Shown: positions 1-5,662, counted from the stretch's first letter. The stretch is 5,751 bases of DNA from Pseudomonadota bacterium (GCA_023391395.1 JAEWBA010000182.1:1-5751), one strand, 5' to 3'. Numbers and translations are program-made. The notes: generated by a model from the sequence alone, not told the origin.

Positions 1-739
1 CGATCAAGCCGCACACGGCGATTCGGCCAAACGGGTTCATCTGAGCCAGGCAGGCATCGAATATGTTGCCGCCGACGTTTTCAAATATGCCGTCAATACC
101 GTTGGGAGTGGCGGCTTGTAGCTCTTCATTCAGATTTGCCTTCTTGTAATCGAGGCAGGCATCGAAGCCGAGTTCATCGACGACATATCCGCATTTTTCC
201 GGGCCGCCGGCAATTCCGACCACCCGGCAGCCGAGCCGCTTGGCGAGTTGACCGACTACGCTGCCGACGGCCCCGCTGGCCGCCGATACCACAATGGTTT
301 CGCCTTCCTTCGGCGCAATGATTTGCGTCAGGCCGTACCACGCAGTCATGCCGGGCATTCCGACAGCACCCAAGTACGCCGAGAGCGGAACCTTGCTCGC
401 ATCGACCTTGCGCAGCCCGGTCCCATCCGATACGCCCATTTCAGCCCATCCCAGCGGGCCGGTGATCATGTCGCCGACAGCGAATTTCGGATTTTTCGAC
501 TCGATAATTTCCCCTACCGTGCCGCCGACCATTACCTCGTCAATCGCCTGAGGTGCTGCATAGTTTTTCCCGGCGTCCATGCGCATGCGCATGTAAGGAT
601 CCAGTGACAGGTAATGATTGCGCACCAAAACCTGGCCATCGTGCAGCGTCGGGACGCGTACCGTTTCAAGTCGAAAATTTTCAGGGACGACCACGCCTGT
701 CGGGCGCGATGCAAGCACGATTCTTTGATACGTTGTCAT
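1..739 (-). CDS. NADP-dependent oxidoreductase, MDR superfamily (CurA / prostaglandin-reductase type), 3' end outside window
   Basis: Partial gene: the first 246 residues are present and the C-terminus lies beyond base 1. Members of this family are zinc-independent medium-chain reductases of about 335-345 residues that use NADPH to reduce the double bond of alpha,beta-unsaturated ketones and aldehydes in the cytoplasm. Seen in the sequence: YLSLDPYMR at residues 43-51, VGMPGMTA at 126-133, the Rossmann glycine motif SAASGAVGS at 152-160, the GIAGGPEKC segment at 175-183 expected in the NADP-binding region, a CLDYK motif at 195-199 and FENVGG at 219-224. These come in the order usual for the CurA/YncB/leukotriene-B4-dehydrogenase branch, and no zinc-ligand cysteine cluster is visible. 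The ATG at 737-739 fits the family N-terminus (MTTYQRIVLASRP), although its ribosome site is weak. It lies 102 bases downstream of the HDOD gene on the same strand. The exact substrate cannot be told. Confidence 0.93.
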   Translation of the reverse strand, partial: MTTYQRIVLASRPTGVVVPENFRLETVRVPTLHDGQVLVRNHYLSLDPYMRMRMDAGKNYAAPQAIDEVMVGGTVGEIIESKNPKFAVGDMITGPLGWAEMGVSDGTGLRKVDASKVPLSAYLGAVGMPGMTAWYGLTQIIAPKEGETIVVSAASGAVGSVVGQLAKRLGCRVVGIAGGPEKCGYVVDELGFDACLDYKKANLNEELQAATPNGIDGIFENVGGNIFDACLAQMNPFGRIAVCGLI

Positions 740-781
740 GGGGTTCTCGCTTCTTGAAAAGTGGCGTTAAGGATTGAAGTG

Positions 782-787
782 ATTCTA
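782..787 (-). promoter_or_regulatory. possible -10 box for the oxidoreductase gene
   Basis: TAGAAT on the minus strand matches the sigma-70 -10 consensus at 5 of 6 positions and lies 42 bases before the oxidoreductase start codon. No good -35 box is found at 16-18 bases; the best candidate (CTGAAG, 18 bases away) matches at only 3 positions. Just upstream on the minus strand, GGGCTGAAGCCC forms a short hairpin without a U-run. It is too weak to call a terminator for the HDOD gene. Confidence 0.3.
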
Positions 788-841
788 TCCATATACGCAT
801 GAGGGCTTCAGCCCGAAATCGGATGATAAGCAGAGATCAGA

Positions 842-1669
842 TCACATCAGTGCCGCTACCAGCGACTTCACTTCCTCGTCCGATTCCTCGAGCAAATCGC
901 TCAAGCCGCCGTCGCCAATCTCGAACTCAAGCGCGGGGACCGGAAGGCGGGATGCCGCATCAACGGGCAGGGGAGAGGGGACGGGTGCCAGACTCTTCGC
1001 AAGTTGCAGAACGTCGCCCAGCGTGTCGGGCGGCAGTTTGCCGGAGCCGCGCCACAGCGTCTCGACCGCGGTGACGACCGAGTCCGGGACCGCGAGCGCC
1101 TTGAATACGCCACGGCCGACCAGCGTCTGCCCATACGTGACCCACGCCTCGGGATCACCGTCCAGCAGGCCGGGGAACTCTTCCGCGCGTGAAAGCAGGT
1201 AAAACCCGCCCACTTCATGAATGATCCCGGCAAACATGGCCGTTTCGGAATCCACCGTCTTTACCTGGCGAGCAATGACTTGGGCGAGCGCCGCAACATG
1301 CACGGTGTGCTCCCATAACTGATCGGTCTTGGCGCGCAGTGCGGGATCGGCGCTCTTGCCGCCGATCTGGCGCACCACAGATGATGCGGCAAGTGTCTGT
1401 AGCGTGCGGAACCCCAGGCGTGCCGCAGCGGTGGCGACGCTGGTGATCTCGGCGCCAAAACGGTTGTAGGCCGCAGAATTGGCAACCGCCACGGTGCGCG
1501 CCGCAAGCAGCGGCTCGCCCGTGATCAGTTTGGCCGCCGTCTGCATATGGCAATCCGGGTCGTTGAGCGCCTGCTGAATCTTGAGCGCAGCATTGACGCT
1601 GGTCGGAAACCGCAGCTCGCCGCTGTGCACTTCAGCCGCAATAGTTCGAAACGCTTCGAGTCTGTCCAT
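842..1669 (-). CDS. HDOD domain-containing protein
   Basis: A 275-residue protein that is almost entirely one HDOD domain (about residues 15-215). HDOD proteins are catalytically inactive relatives of HD-domain phosphohydrolases and act as signalling or regulatory scaffolds in proteobacteria. Family landmarks: FPTSVNAALKIQQALNDP (21-38), the LITGEPLLAARTVAVANSAAY block (49-69) that parallels the usual 'dP.L.arvLrlaNSa.y', the helix WEHTVHVAALAQVIAR (119-134), FAGIIHEVGGFYLLSR (146-161) where catalytic HD proteins carry His-Asp, and LAVPDSVVTAVE (192-203). A Pro-rich linker (229-245) leads to a short acidic tail (about 250-266). The start at 1667-1669 is chosen because GGGAG sits 7 bases upstream and the domain begins soon after. 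An in-frame ATG at 1766-1768 would add 33 residues with no family character. No partner domain such as GGDEF, EAL or a receiver is present, so its pathway is unknown. Confidence 0.9.
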   Translation of the reverse strand: MDRLEAFRTIAAEVHSGELRFPTSVNAALKIQQALNDPDCHMQTAAKLITGEPLLAARTVAVANSAAYNRFGAEITSVATAAARLGFRTLQTLAASSVVRQIGGKSADPALRAKTDQLWEHTVHVAALAQVIARQVKTVDSETAMFAGIIHEVGGFYLLSRAEEFPGLLDGDPEAWVTYGQTLVGRGVFKALAVPDSVVTAVETLWRGSGKLPPDTLGDVLQLAKSLAPVPSPLPVDAASRLPVPALEFEIGDGGLSDLLEESDEEVKSLVAALM

Positions 1670-1676
1670 GGATACG

Positions 1677-1681
1677 CTCCC
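1677..1681 (-). promoter_or_regulatory. Shine-Dalgarno site that decides the HDOD start
   Basis: GGGAG on the minus strand lies 7 bases before the ATG at 1667-1669. No comparable site precedes the longer in-frame ATG at 1766-1768, so the shorter 275-residue product is preferred. Confidence 0.7.
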
Positions 1682-1763
1682 GCTTGTTTGGTTGGCCAGA
1701 GACCCAGGCGCCTTTTGCACATGCCTAAGCGATGCGGCCCCTGTCAGTTTGTTTCTGCGAAGA

Positions 1764-1769
1764 ATCATA
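1764..1769 (-). promoter_or_regulatory. possible -10 box for the HDOD gene
   Basis: TATGAT on the minus strand matches the -10 consensus at 5 of 6 positions. It overlaps the alternative upstream ATG and would give a leader of roughly 85-90 bases before the preferred start. No convincing -35 box lies at normal spacing, so this is only a candidate. Confidence 0.28.
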
Positions 1770-2060
1770 CTGCATCCGGTGGGCTGCGGCGTCTACCAGA
1801 AAGTGAGCGCCAGGCGCGGACGGCGCAGACGAAGGCGTGCGAGGCAACAGGCATATGCCGACCTGCTTTTGATCGAGGAACGGTCGGCCGGTTATGCCGA
1901 TGACTTCCCTAACAAAGATGCGTGAGGGAAGGAGCGGTCAGGCGACTTCCCACCTTGCGGGCCCTTGGAGTGCGACTTTCGTTATTCGACAGCGAGTGAA
2001 ATGTTGCGTGGGGACGCAGGAGTTTGCGCGGTACATCCGGTGCGCCGATCGATGCGTTGT

Positions 2061-3239
2061 TCAATACGCCGGTTGGCGCCATGAAAGCAAGCGCATTGAC
2101 GCGATCGTGGCAATGACTGACAGCGTGATGCAAGTCCAGATCACCAGCGTGTAGCTGCCGCTGCGATCGAATATTGCGCCGGCAACCACCGGGCCGAGCA
2201 GGTTGCCGAACGCCGCCCCGGTGTAGAGCGTGCCGATGATACCGGCGACTGCGCGCGCGCCGAAGATATCCATGCACAGCGCCGGTAACAGAGAGACGAT
2301 GCTGCCGTAGCTGATCCCGAACCATACCGCGAAGAACGCCAGCGCCGGAAATCCGCCGGCGCCGAACCAGACCAGATACGACAAGCCCAACGACGCCTGC
2401 ATCAAGCTCAAGGCCAGGGTGCGGCCGATGCGGTCGGCCAGCGTACCGATCACGAAGCGCCCCAGCAGGCTGCCGATGCCAATCAGCCCGACCAGGCCGA
2501 CCGCGCGCGATTCGTCGATGCCGAGGTCGCGTGCCGCCGCCGAGATATGGGCGAACGGAATGAACATGACCGGGCTGGCCACCACGGACCCCAGGTACAG
2601 CCACCAGAATCGGCGGTCGCGCAAGGCTTCGGCCACGCTCAAGCCCAAAGCACGGCCGGTGTTCACCGCCGCTGCCGGCGCGCGCCGCAGCAGATAGGCC
2701 GCGCCAAGGCCGATCACGACCACGCCCACCGCGATAGCCCTCAAGGCGTCGCGCCAATCGAAGGCAAGAATCGCCGCGGCGGCAAGTAGAGGAACCACCA
2801 CCGTGCCAGCACCAATCCCGGCGCTGGCGATGCCGGCAGCCAGCCCGCGCCGCTGCGAGAACCACGGTTGCACACAGGCGATTGCCGGTATGTAGACCAG
2901 CGCGATACCAACCCCGACGCTGACGCCGTAGGACAAATAAATCATCGTCATCGAGGTCGCAAAACTGGCGGCGATCAAAGCGGCGGCGATGCACACTATG
3001 CCGGCGCAGGAAACGACTCTTGGCCCGTAGCGATCGGCCAGCATGCCGGCCCCCGCGCCGAGCATAAAATAAATCAATCCGGAGAGCCCGAAGATCAGCG
3101 AGACGTCGGCACGTTGCGCATTGAATGCCGTGGAGAAGGATTCGAAAAACGCGGCGAACGAGTAGGCGACGCCGAAAATCACCGCCAGGTTGACGAATGC
3201 GGCCCAGACAACAACCCAGGCGTAAGGCGGTTCTTTCAT
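2061..3239 (-). CDS. MFS transporter, monocarboxylate / oxalate-formate antiporter type
   Basis: A 392-residue inner-membrane protein with hydrophobic segments spread over its whole length, as expected for 12 membrane helices in two bundles of six. Seen: the N-terminal PPYAWVVVWAAFV (4-16), which resembles the start of the monocarboxylate transporter/OFA families; the MFS motif A GMLADRYGPR (65-74) between helices 2 and 3; WFSQRRGLAAGIASAGIGAG (126-145), the helix-5 block 'F..rRglA.Gia.aG...G' typical of those families; a long polar loop at about 185-210 between the two halves; and a second motif A, GTLADRIGR (265-273). Family members move small carboxylates across the membrane; the substrate here cannot be read from sequence. 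The start at 3237-3239 is preferred over an in-frame ATG 15 codons upstream because GGAG precedes it by 9 bases and the family N-terminus begins there. It is flanked by 391 and 273 non-coding bases, so it is probably transcribed alone. Confidence 0.92.
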   Translation of the reverse strand: MKEPPYAWVVVWAAFVNLAVIFGVAYSFAAFFESFSTAFNAQRADVSLIFGLSGLIYFMLGAGAGMLADRYGPRVVSCAGIVCIAAALIAASFATSMTMIYLSYGVSVGVGIALVYIPAIACVQPWFSQRRGLAAGIASAGIGAGTVVVPLLAAAAILAFDWRDALRAIAVGVVVIGLGAAYLLRRAPAAAVNTGRALGLSVAEALRDRRFWWLYLGSVVASPVMFIPFAHISAAARDLGIDESRAVGLVGLIGIGSLLGRFVIGTLADRIGRTLALSLMQASLGLSYLVWFGAGGFPALAFFAVWFGISYGSIVSLLPALCMDIFGARAVAGIIGTLYTGAAFGNLLGPVVAGAIFDRSGSYTLVIWTCITLSVIATIASMRLLSWRQPAY

Positions 3240-3248
3240 CGGATTGCG

Positions 3249-3252
3249 CTCC
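3249..3252 (-). promoter_or_regulatory. Shine-Dalgarno site that decides the MFS transporter start
   Basis: GGAG on the minus strand (within TTGGAG), 9 bases before the ATG at 3237-3239. It favours the 392-residue product over the 407-residue reading from 3284. Confidence 0.6.
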
Positions 3253-3430
3253 AAGTGAATAAGCGGGCGAAGGAATCCGACCAAAAATCAGGTAAATCCG
3301 GACTCGTTAGCCATTACGGTGTACGCGCTGCAGTACGCCGGTTTATGGTCGTTCTGTATTTGACGGTGGCGAGTACTGCGAATAATAGGAGCAGATTGTA
3401 ACTATTTCTTGGTTTTGATTGAGCTGGATC

Positions 3431-3460
3431 CCGCGGTCCCGTTTTAACTGAAAACCGTGG
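3431..3460. other. imperfect inverted repeat downstream of the 67-residue gene
   Basis: CCGCGG (3431-3436) can pair with CCGTGG (3455-3460) using one G-U pair, and inside it GTTTT (3441-3445) faces AAAAC (3451-3455). The two pairings share base 3455 and leave bulges, so the fold is imperfect. It lies about 50 bases past the stop of the 67-residue gene and upstream of the transporter gene. It could slow transcription between them, but there is no U-run, so I do not call it a terminator. Confidence 0.25.
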
Positions 3461-3512
3461 CAGCGCAGTCTGCCCTCTATTATTCGCCCGCAAACTAGTA
3501 GACGAGGCAGGC

Positions 3513-3716
3513 TTAATCCTTCAATGCCGCCTTTGCGGCTTCTTCGGGTGTCAAGCCCTCATAGAACAGGTCCGTGAACCATTCAACCTGCTCCTCAATA
3601 TGTTCCTGAGCTTCCGCCACGGTGGCCCCGCCAGCGACCAGAAAACCTTCCACCTCGATACACCACTTGATCAATGCCTCTACTTCCGGATCTAACTTTT
3701 CTTTCTTTGCCATCAT
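3513..3716 (-). CDS. small acidic protein of unknown function, 67 residues
   Basis: I do not recognise the family. The predicted product is soluble and acidic, with no signal peptide or membrane segment. It has a Lys-rich start (MMAKKEKLD), then what look like three short helices: about 9-27 (PEVEALIKWCIEVEGFLVA), 31-52 (ATVAEAQEHIEEQVEWFTDLFY) and 55-66 (LTPEEAAKAALK). The 'LTPEEAAKAAL' ending is a common style in small helical proteins that bind a partner. It has one Cys (residue 19) and two Trp. Coding is supported by a clean helical pattern and an AAAGG ribosome site 5 bases before the first of two consecutive ATGs; the second ATG is equally possible and would give 66 residues. It is transcribed away from the DUF1993 gene, with 275 bases between the two starts. 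Confidence 0.75.
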   Translation of the reverse strand: MMAKKEKLDPEVEALIKWCIEVEGFLVAGGATVAEAQEHIEEQVEWFTDLFYEGLTPEEAAKAALKD

Positions 3717-3823
3717 CGTTACCTTTGTGTCGTTGCGCGTAAGTCATCCGTCAATAGAATAACCGCATGGGGCGAACATAGAAAGTTCGGCTCAAACAAA
3801 GCAGGGGCGCTTGGTACATGGAC

Positions 3824-3854
3824 TTGGAGAAAAATCAGCCGCATGGGGTATAAA
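3824..3854 (+). promoter_or_regulatory. possible sigma-70 promoter for the DUF1993 gene
   Basis: TATAAA at 3849-3854 matches the -10 consensus at 5 of 6 positions. TTGGAG at 3824-3829 is a poor -35 (3 of 6) at a long 19-base spacing. If used, transcription would begin near 3861 and the leader of about 130 bases would carry the REP-like hairpin at 3875-3889. Confidence 0.33.
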
Positions 3855-3874
3855 GGGAGGGAGAAATGGTGTGC

Positions 3875-3894
3875 GGTGCGGAGCGCACCCTACG
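3875..3894. repeat. REP-like GC hairpin with CTACG tail
   Basis: GGTGCG (3875-3880) and CGCACC (3884-3889) form a 6-bp perfect stem around the loop GAG, followed by CTACG. Read on the minus strand this is CGTAGGGTGCGCTCCGCACC. Short palindromes of the 'GTAGGGTGCGC...GCGCACC' style occur as dispersed REP-type repeats in many proteobacterial genomes, which is known from general experience. Only one copy is visible in this window, so its repeat status is inferred. Confidence 0.5.
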
Positions 3895-3980
3895 CTTGCC
3901 GGATCAAAGGTCAACGCAACCAAAGGGACAGTCCGGTTTCATTCTTGAAATGAAGCCGACCCTTCCTTCTTCTTATTCAC

Positions 3981-3986
3981 GAGGAG
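3981..3986 (+). promoter_or_regulatory. Shine-Dalgarno site for the DUF1993 gene
   Basis: GAGGAG, 5 bases before the ATG at 3992. It supports this start over the in-frame ATG at 3866, which has its own GGGAGG at 3855-3860. Confidence 0.75.
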
Positions 3987-3991
3987 CCATC

Positions 3992-4501
3992 ATGAGCATT
4001 TCCATGTACGCGGCATCGGTGCCGATGCTGAAACAACTATTGCGAAACCTGGACGCCATTCTGGGCAAGGCAGAAGCGCATGCGCGCGAAAAGAACATCG
4101 ATCCGGCCGCGCTGCTGCAGGCGCGCCTGTATCCCGATATGCTTCCCTTGACCACGCAGGTGCAGATCGCCAGCGACAATGCCAAGGGCATCGCCGCCCG
4201 GCTCGCAGGTATCGACATTCCCTCGTTTGCGGACACTGAGCAGACCTTTGAGGAACTCCGTGCGCGCATCGCGAAAACGCTCGACTTTCTCGACACCATC
4301 AAGCCGGATCAGGTGAACGGCAGCGAAGACCGGGAAGTCGTCGTCTTCAAGGGATCGCCCTTCGAAATGCAGCTCCTGGGGCAGAACTACCTGATCCATT
4401 TTGGCCTGCCCAATTTCCTGTTCCACGTGACGACCGCGTACGACATCCTGCGCCACAACGGCGTGGAGATCGGCAAGGCCGACTTCATCGGCAAGTTCTG
4501 A
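3992..4501 (+). CDS. DUF1993 domain-containing protein
   Basis: A 169-residue protein matching the DUF1993 family over its full length. Members are single-domain proteins of about 165-175 residues, probably helical-bundle cytoplasmic proteins of the DinB-like style, with no established biochemical role. Landmarks: MSISMYAASVPMLKQLLRNLDAIL at the N-terminus (1-24), the central LLQARLYPDMLPLTTQVQIASDNAKGIAARLAGIDIP (about 41-77), a TFEELRARIAKTLDFLDTIKP helix (84-104), and the C-terminal GQNYLIHFGLPNFLFHVTTAYDILRHNGVEIGKADFIG, where Pro-Asn-Phe, His and Asp-Ile-Leu-Arg are typical. The start is set by GAGGAG 5 bases before the ATG at 3992. An in-frame ATG at 3866 also has a ribosome site (GGGAGG, 5 bases) and would add 42 residues unlike the family. 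A strong terminator follows 31 bases after the stop. Confidence 0.92.
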   Translation: MSISMYAASVPMLKQLLRNLDAILGKAEAHAREKNIDPAALLQARLYPDMLPLTTQVQIASDNAKGIAARLAGIDIPSFADTEQTFEELRARIAKTLDFLDTIKPDQVNGSEDREVVVFKGSPFEMQLLGQNYLIHFGLPNFLFHVTTAYDILRHNGVEIGKADFIGKF

Positions 4502-4532
4502 CGCGCGTCCGGGAGAAGGGGCGCCTGAAAAG

Positions 4533-4560
4533 AAAACGCCACGCTCAAGCGTGGCGTTTT
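4533..4560. terminator. bidirectional intrinsic terminator between convergent genes
   Basis: A perfect 12-bp stem, AAAACGCCACGC (4533-4544) with GCGTGGCGTTTT (4549-4560), around a TCAA loop. On the plus strand the stem ends in TTTT and serves the DUF1993 gene. On the minus strand the complement of the leading A-run gives TTTT followed by CTTTT, serving the DUF3297 gene that stops at 4581. It sits between the two convergent stop codons, as expected for a shared terminator. Confidence 0.93.
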
Positions 4561-4580
4561 CATCTGCGGCCCATACCGGG

Positions 4581-4829
4581 TCAGCGATAAAAGGGCTCGA
4601 CCTGACCTTTGAGCTTGATCAGCAGCGGATTGCCCTTGCGATCCTTGGCCTTGGCGGAGGCCACGGCAATCCACCCTTCGCTGATGCAATACTCTTCCAC
4701 GTTCGTATGTTCCTTGCCGTTGAGCCTGATACCGACCTCGTGTTTCAGCACCTCAGGGTTGTGGTGGCGGCTCTGTGGATTGATGGAAAGGCGATCGGGA
4801 AGCGGCGGGAGTTGAGTCGTGTCAGTCAT
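4581..4829 (-). CDS. DUF3297 family protein
   Basis: An 82-residue soluble protein that fits the DUF3297 family at full length. Members are small conserved proteobacterial proteins without a known function. Recognised features: the proline-rich start with LPDRLSINPQSRHHN (10-24), HEVGIRLNGKEHTNVEEYCISEGWI (30-54) containing the family's 'giR.NGkE...VEEYc.SEGW' core, and the C-terminal KAKDRKGNPLLIKLKGQVEPFYR (60-82). The Lys/Arg-rich second half and short strands might suit nucleic-acid or protein binding, but that is speculation. The ribosome site before the ATG at 4827-4829 is poor. The start is kept because MTDT...LPDRLS matches the family N-terminus. It converges on the DUF1993 gene and shares its terminator. 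Confidence 0.92.
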   Translation of the reverse strand: MTDTTQLPPLPDRLSINPQSRHHNPEVLKHEVGIRLNGKEHTNVEEYCISEGWIAVASAKAKDRKGNPLLIKLKGQVEPFYR

Positions 4830-4877
4830 GGGCTTGTGCTATGCGTCGGTAAGGACGGGGATGTAGACGTTCCCGGG

Positions 4878-4883
4878 ATTGTA
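4878..4883 (-). promoter_or_regulatory. possible -10 box for the DUF3297 gene
   Basis: TACAAT on the minus strand (5 of 6 to consensus) 48 bases before the DUF3297 start. The -35 region at normal spacing is GC-rich and does not match, so the promoter may be weak or activator-dependent, or the call may be wrong. Confidence 0.35.
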
Positions 4884-4940
4884 TCTTGACTCGTCAGGGG
4901 GCGGCTTGGCATGAGTGGGCGAAAGCGGGGCAGGATCATC

Positions 4941-4957
4941 GAGGCGCGCATCGCCTC
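4941..4957. other. short GC hairpin between the lipoprotein and DUF3297 genes
   Basis: GAGGCG (4941-4946) pairs with CGCCTC (4952-4957) around a 5-base loop. No U-run follows on either strand, so it is not a standard terminator. The same intergenic stretch carries a 9-base direct repeat, GGGGCAGGA, at 4927-4935 and 4970-4978. Confidence 0.3.
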
Positions 4958-5000
4958 TTGTCCGGTGGAGGGGCAGGACTGGTCCGCCGGATTACAGAAA

Positions 5001-5028
5001 GAAATTATCTCCGACCCCTATTTTAGGG
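5001..5028. repeat. possible relic of a REP/RAYT-style dispersed motif at the lipoprotein stop codon
   Basis: The plus strand reads an A/T-rich arm, then CTCCGACCCC, then TATTTT, with CCCTA (5016-5020) and TAGGG (5024-5028) forming a 5-bp palindrome around TTT. Motifs of the form 'AAAATaGGGGTCgGAg-AAATTT' recur near REP-associated transposase genes and as dispersed copies in proteobacteria. This is recalled from general experience and was not tested here. It begins immediately after the lipoprotein stop codon. The hairpin lacks a U-run and would be a weak terminator at best. Confidence 0.3.
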
Positions 5029-5574
5029 TTATCGGTATGTAGCGCTGATGCAAGACTGGTTCGTTGGAAGCGTTGTGTAGGAACCGACTTCCGTTCGGCC
5101 TCGCAGAGCAGCGAAGTGCTCATCTACGTAGCGTCGCGCAGGGGCGGGATTGAAAGAAGTGGTGACTGCGATCTTCTTGCCTACACTCTTTAAGATCACA
5201 TCTCCTACATATGTGACCTTCCCAGCCGGGACGGTGAAGACCATGGTTCTCACTCCATCGCAAGCGGCGGCATGTTTTAGGTTCTCTTTTTTACTGTGAT
5301 TAAGCGAATAATGAACAATTGCTAGTGGTCGATCAGGAGGAACCTTCCCAACGATGAATCCACCTGCGGGCTTACCGATGTAGGTAGCCGTACTCACTTT
5401 AAAGATACCGTCAGCTACACTCCCATCGTAAATTCCTATCTGTGAATCTTCTCCCGTCACACCCATTACAAAATATGCTTCGTGGGGAGAGGGATATGGT
5501 GCGTCATTCGTAAGGCGGCCAAAAGTGCAGGCAGACAGCAAACCTGTGAAGATCATTGCCCCTATTGTTTTCAT
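5029..5574 (-). CDS. predicted lipoprotein of unknown function, 181 residues
   Basis: A secreted lipoprotein by its N-terminus: Lys2, a short hydrophobic stretch (IGAMIFTGLL) and a lipobox LSAC with the acceptor cysteine at residue 16. The next residue is Thr rather than Asp, so sorting to the outer membrane is likely in a Gram-negative host. The mature part looks mainly beta, with segments such as GGFIVGKVPPDRPLAIVHYS (71-90) and MVFTVPAGKVTYVGDVIL (111-128), the latter a style common in small periplasmic-facing lipoproteins. Cys105 and Cys175 could form a disulfide. I do not recognise a named family. The start has a strong GGGGGAG ribosome site 5 bases upstream. The 5' two-thirds is clearly AT-richer, with many A/T-ending codons, unlike the GC-rich neighbours, which suggests horizontal transfer. 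An attC-like sequence lies 88 bases upstream. Confidence 0.82.
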   Translation of the reverse strand: MKTIGAMIFTGLLSACTFGRLTNDAPYPSPHEAYFVMGVTGEDSQIGIYDGSVADGIFKVSTATYIGKPAGGFIVGKVPPDRPLAIVHYSLNHSKKENLKHAAACDGVRTMVFTVPAGKVTYVGDVILKSVGKKIAVTTSFNPAPARRYVDEHFAALRGRTEVGSYTTLPTNQSCISATYR

Positions 5575-5579
5575 TTTTT

Positions 5580-5586
5580 CTCCCCC
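5580..5586 (-). promoter_or_regulatory. strong Shine-Dalgarno site for the lipoprotein gene
   Basis: GGGGGAG on the minus strand, 5 bases before the ATG at 5572-5574. It fixes the start that yields the lipoprotein signal peptide. Confidence 0.7.
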
Positions 5587-5662
5587 AAAGCTACCGAATT
5601 ACTTATTCTTTAATTGCTTGTTGACTGCTCCTTAGTGAAATCAACTCATCCTTCAATCCACT

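Larger units (their letters stand above)
1670..2060. other. 391-base intergenic stretch with no convincing gene
   Basis: This is the gap between the HDOD start and the MFS transporter stop. Open frames cross it on both strands, but they are Arg/Cys-rich, show no recognisable family, and run on from frames antisense or out of phase to the real genes. Two inverted repeats are visible. GCCGACC (1857-1863) pairs with GGTCGGC (1882-1888), and GGGAAG (1926-1931) pairs with CTTCCC (1946-1951). Neither is followed by a U-run on either strand, so neither is called as a terminator for the transporter gene. The part nearest the HDOD gene would hold that gene's promoter. Confidence 0.55.

Noticed and set aside
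579..594. Alternating CATGCGCATGCGCATG palindromic run
   Set aside because: It is simply the Met-Arg-Met-Arg-Met codons of the oxidoreductase, adjoining its conserved LDPYMR motif.
1547..1925. Two plus-strand open frames (118 and 114 codons) crossing the HDOD start and the adjacent gap
   Set aside because: Half of each is antisense to the HDOD gene, the rest is Arg-rich, and no ribosome site or family is visible.
1909..2994. 361-codon open frame on the minus strand overlapping the transporter gene
   Set aside because: The product is extremely Arg/Gly-rich with no domain, and lies out of frame inside the MFS gene, whose own frame gives a textbook 12-helix protein. It is a high-GC shadow.
3360..3388. 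Plus-strand promoter-like pair, TTGACG with TAATAG at 17 bases or AATAAT at 15 bases
   Set aside because: No plus-strand gene follows for over 600 bases; the next gene lies on the other strand. Probably chance, although an unseen small RNA cannot be excluded.
2868..3401. 177-codon plus-strand open frame over the 5' part of the transporter gene
   Set aside because: Antisense to a clear gene, with a Gly/Asp/Arg/His-biased low-quality composition and no ribosome site or family.
4037..4456. 139-codon minus-strand open frame antisense to the DUF1993 gene
   Set aside because: The opposite frame encodes a full-length recognised family, and this frame shows no domain or start signal.
4551..4889. 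112-codon plus-strand open frame overlapping the DUF3297 gene
   Set aside because: It begins inside the terminator stem and is fully antisense to a recognisable DUF3297 gene.
5140..5160. GGGATTGAAAG string resembling the end of some CRISPR repeats
   Set aside because: It occurs once, within the lipoprotein coding sequence, with no repeat-spacer periodicity nearby.
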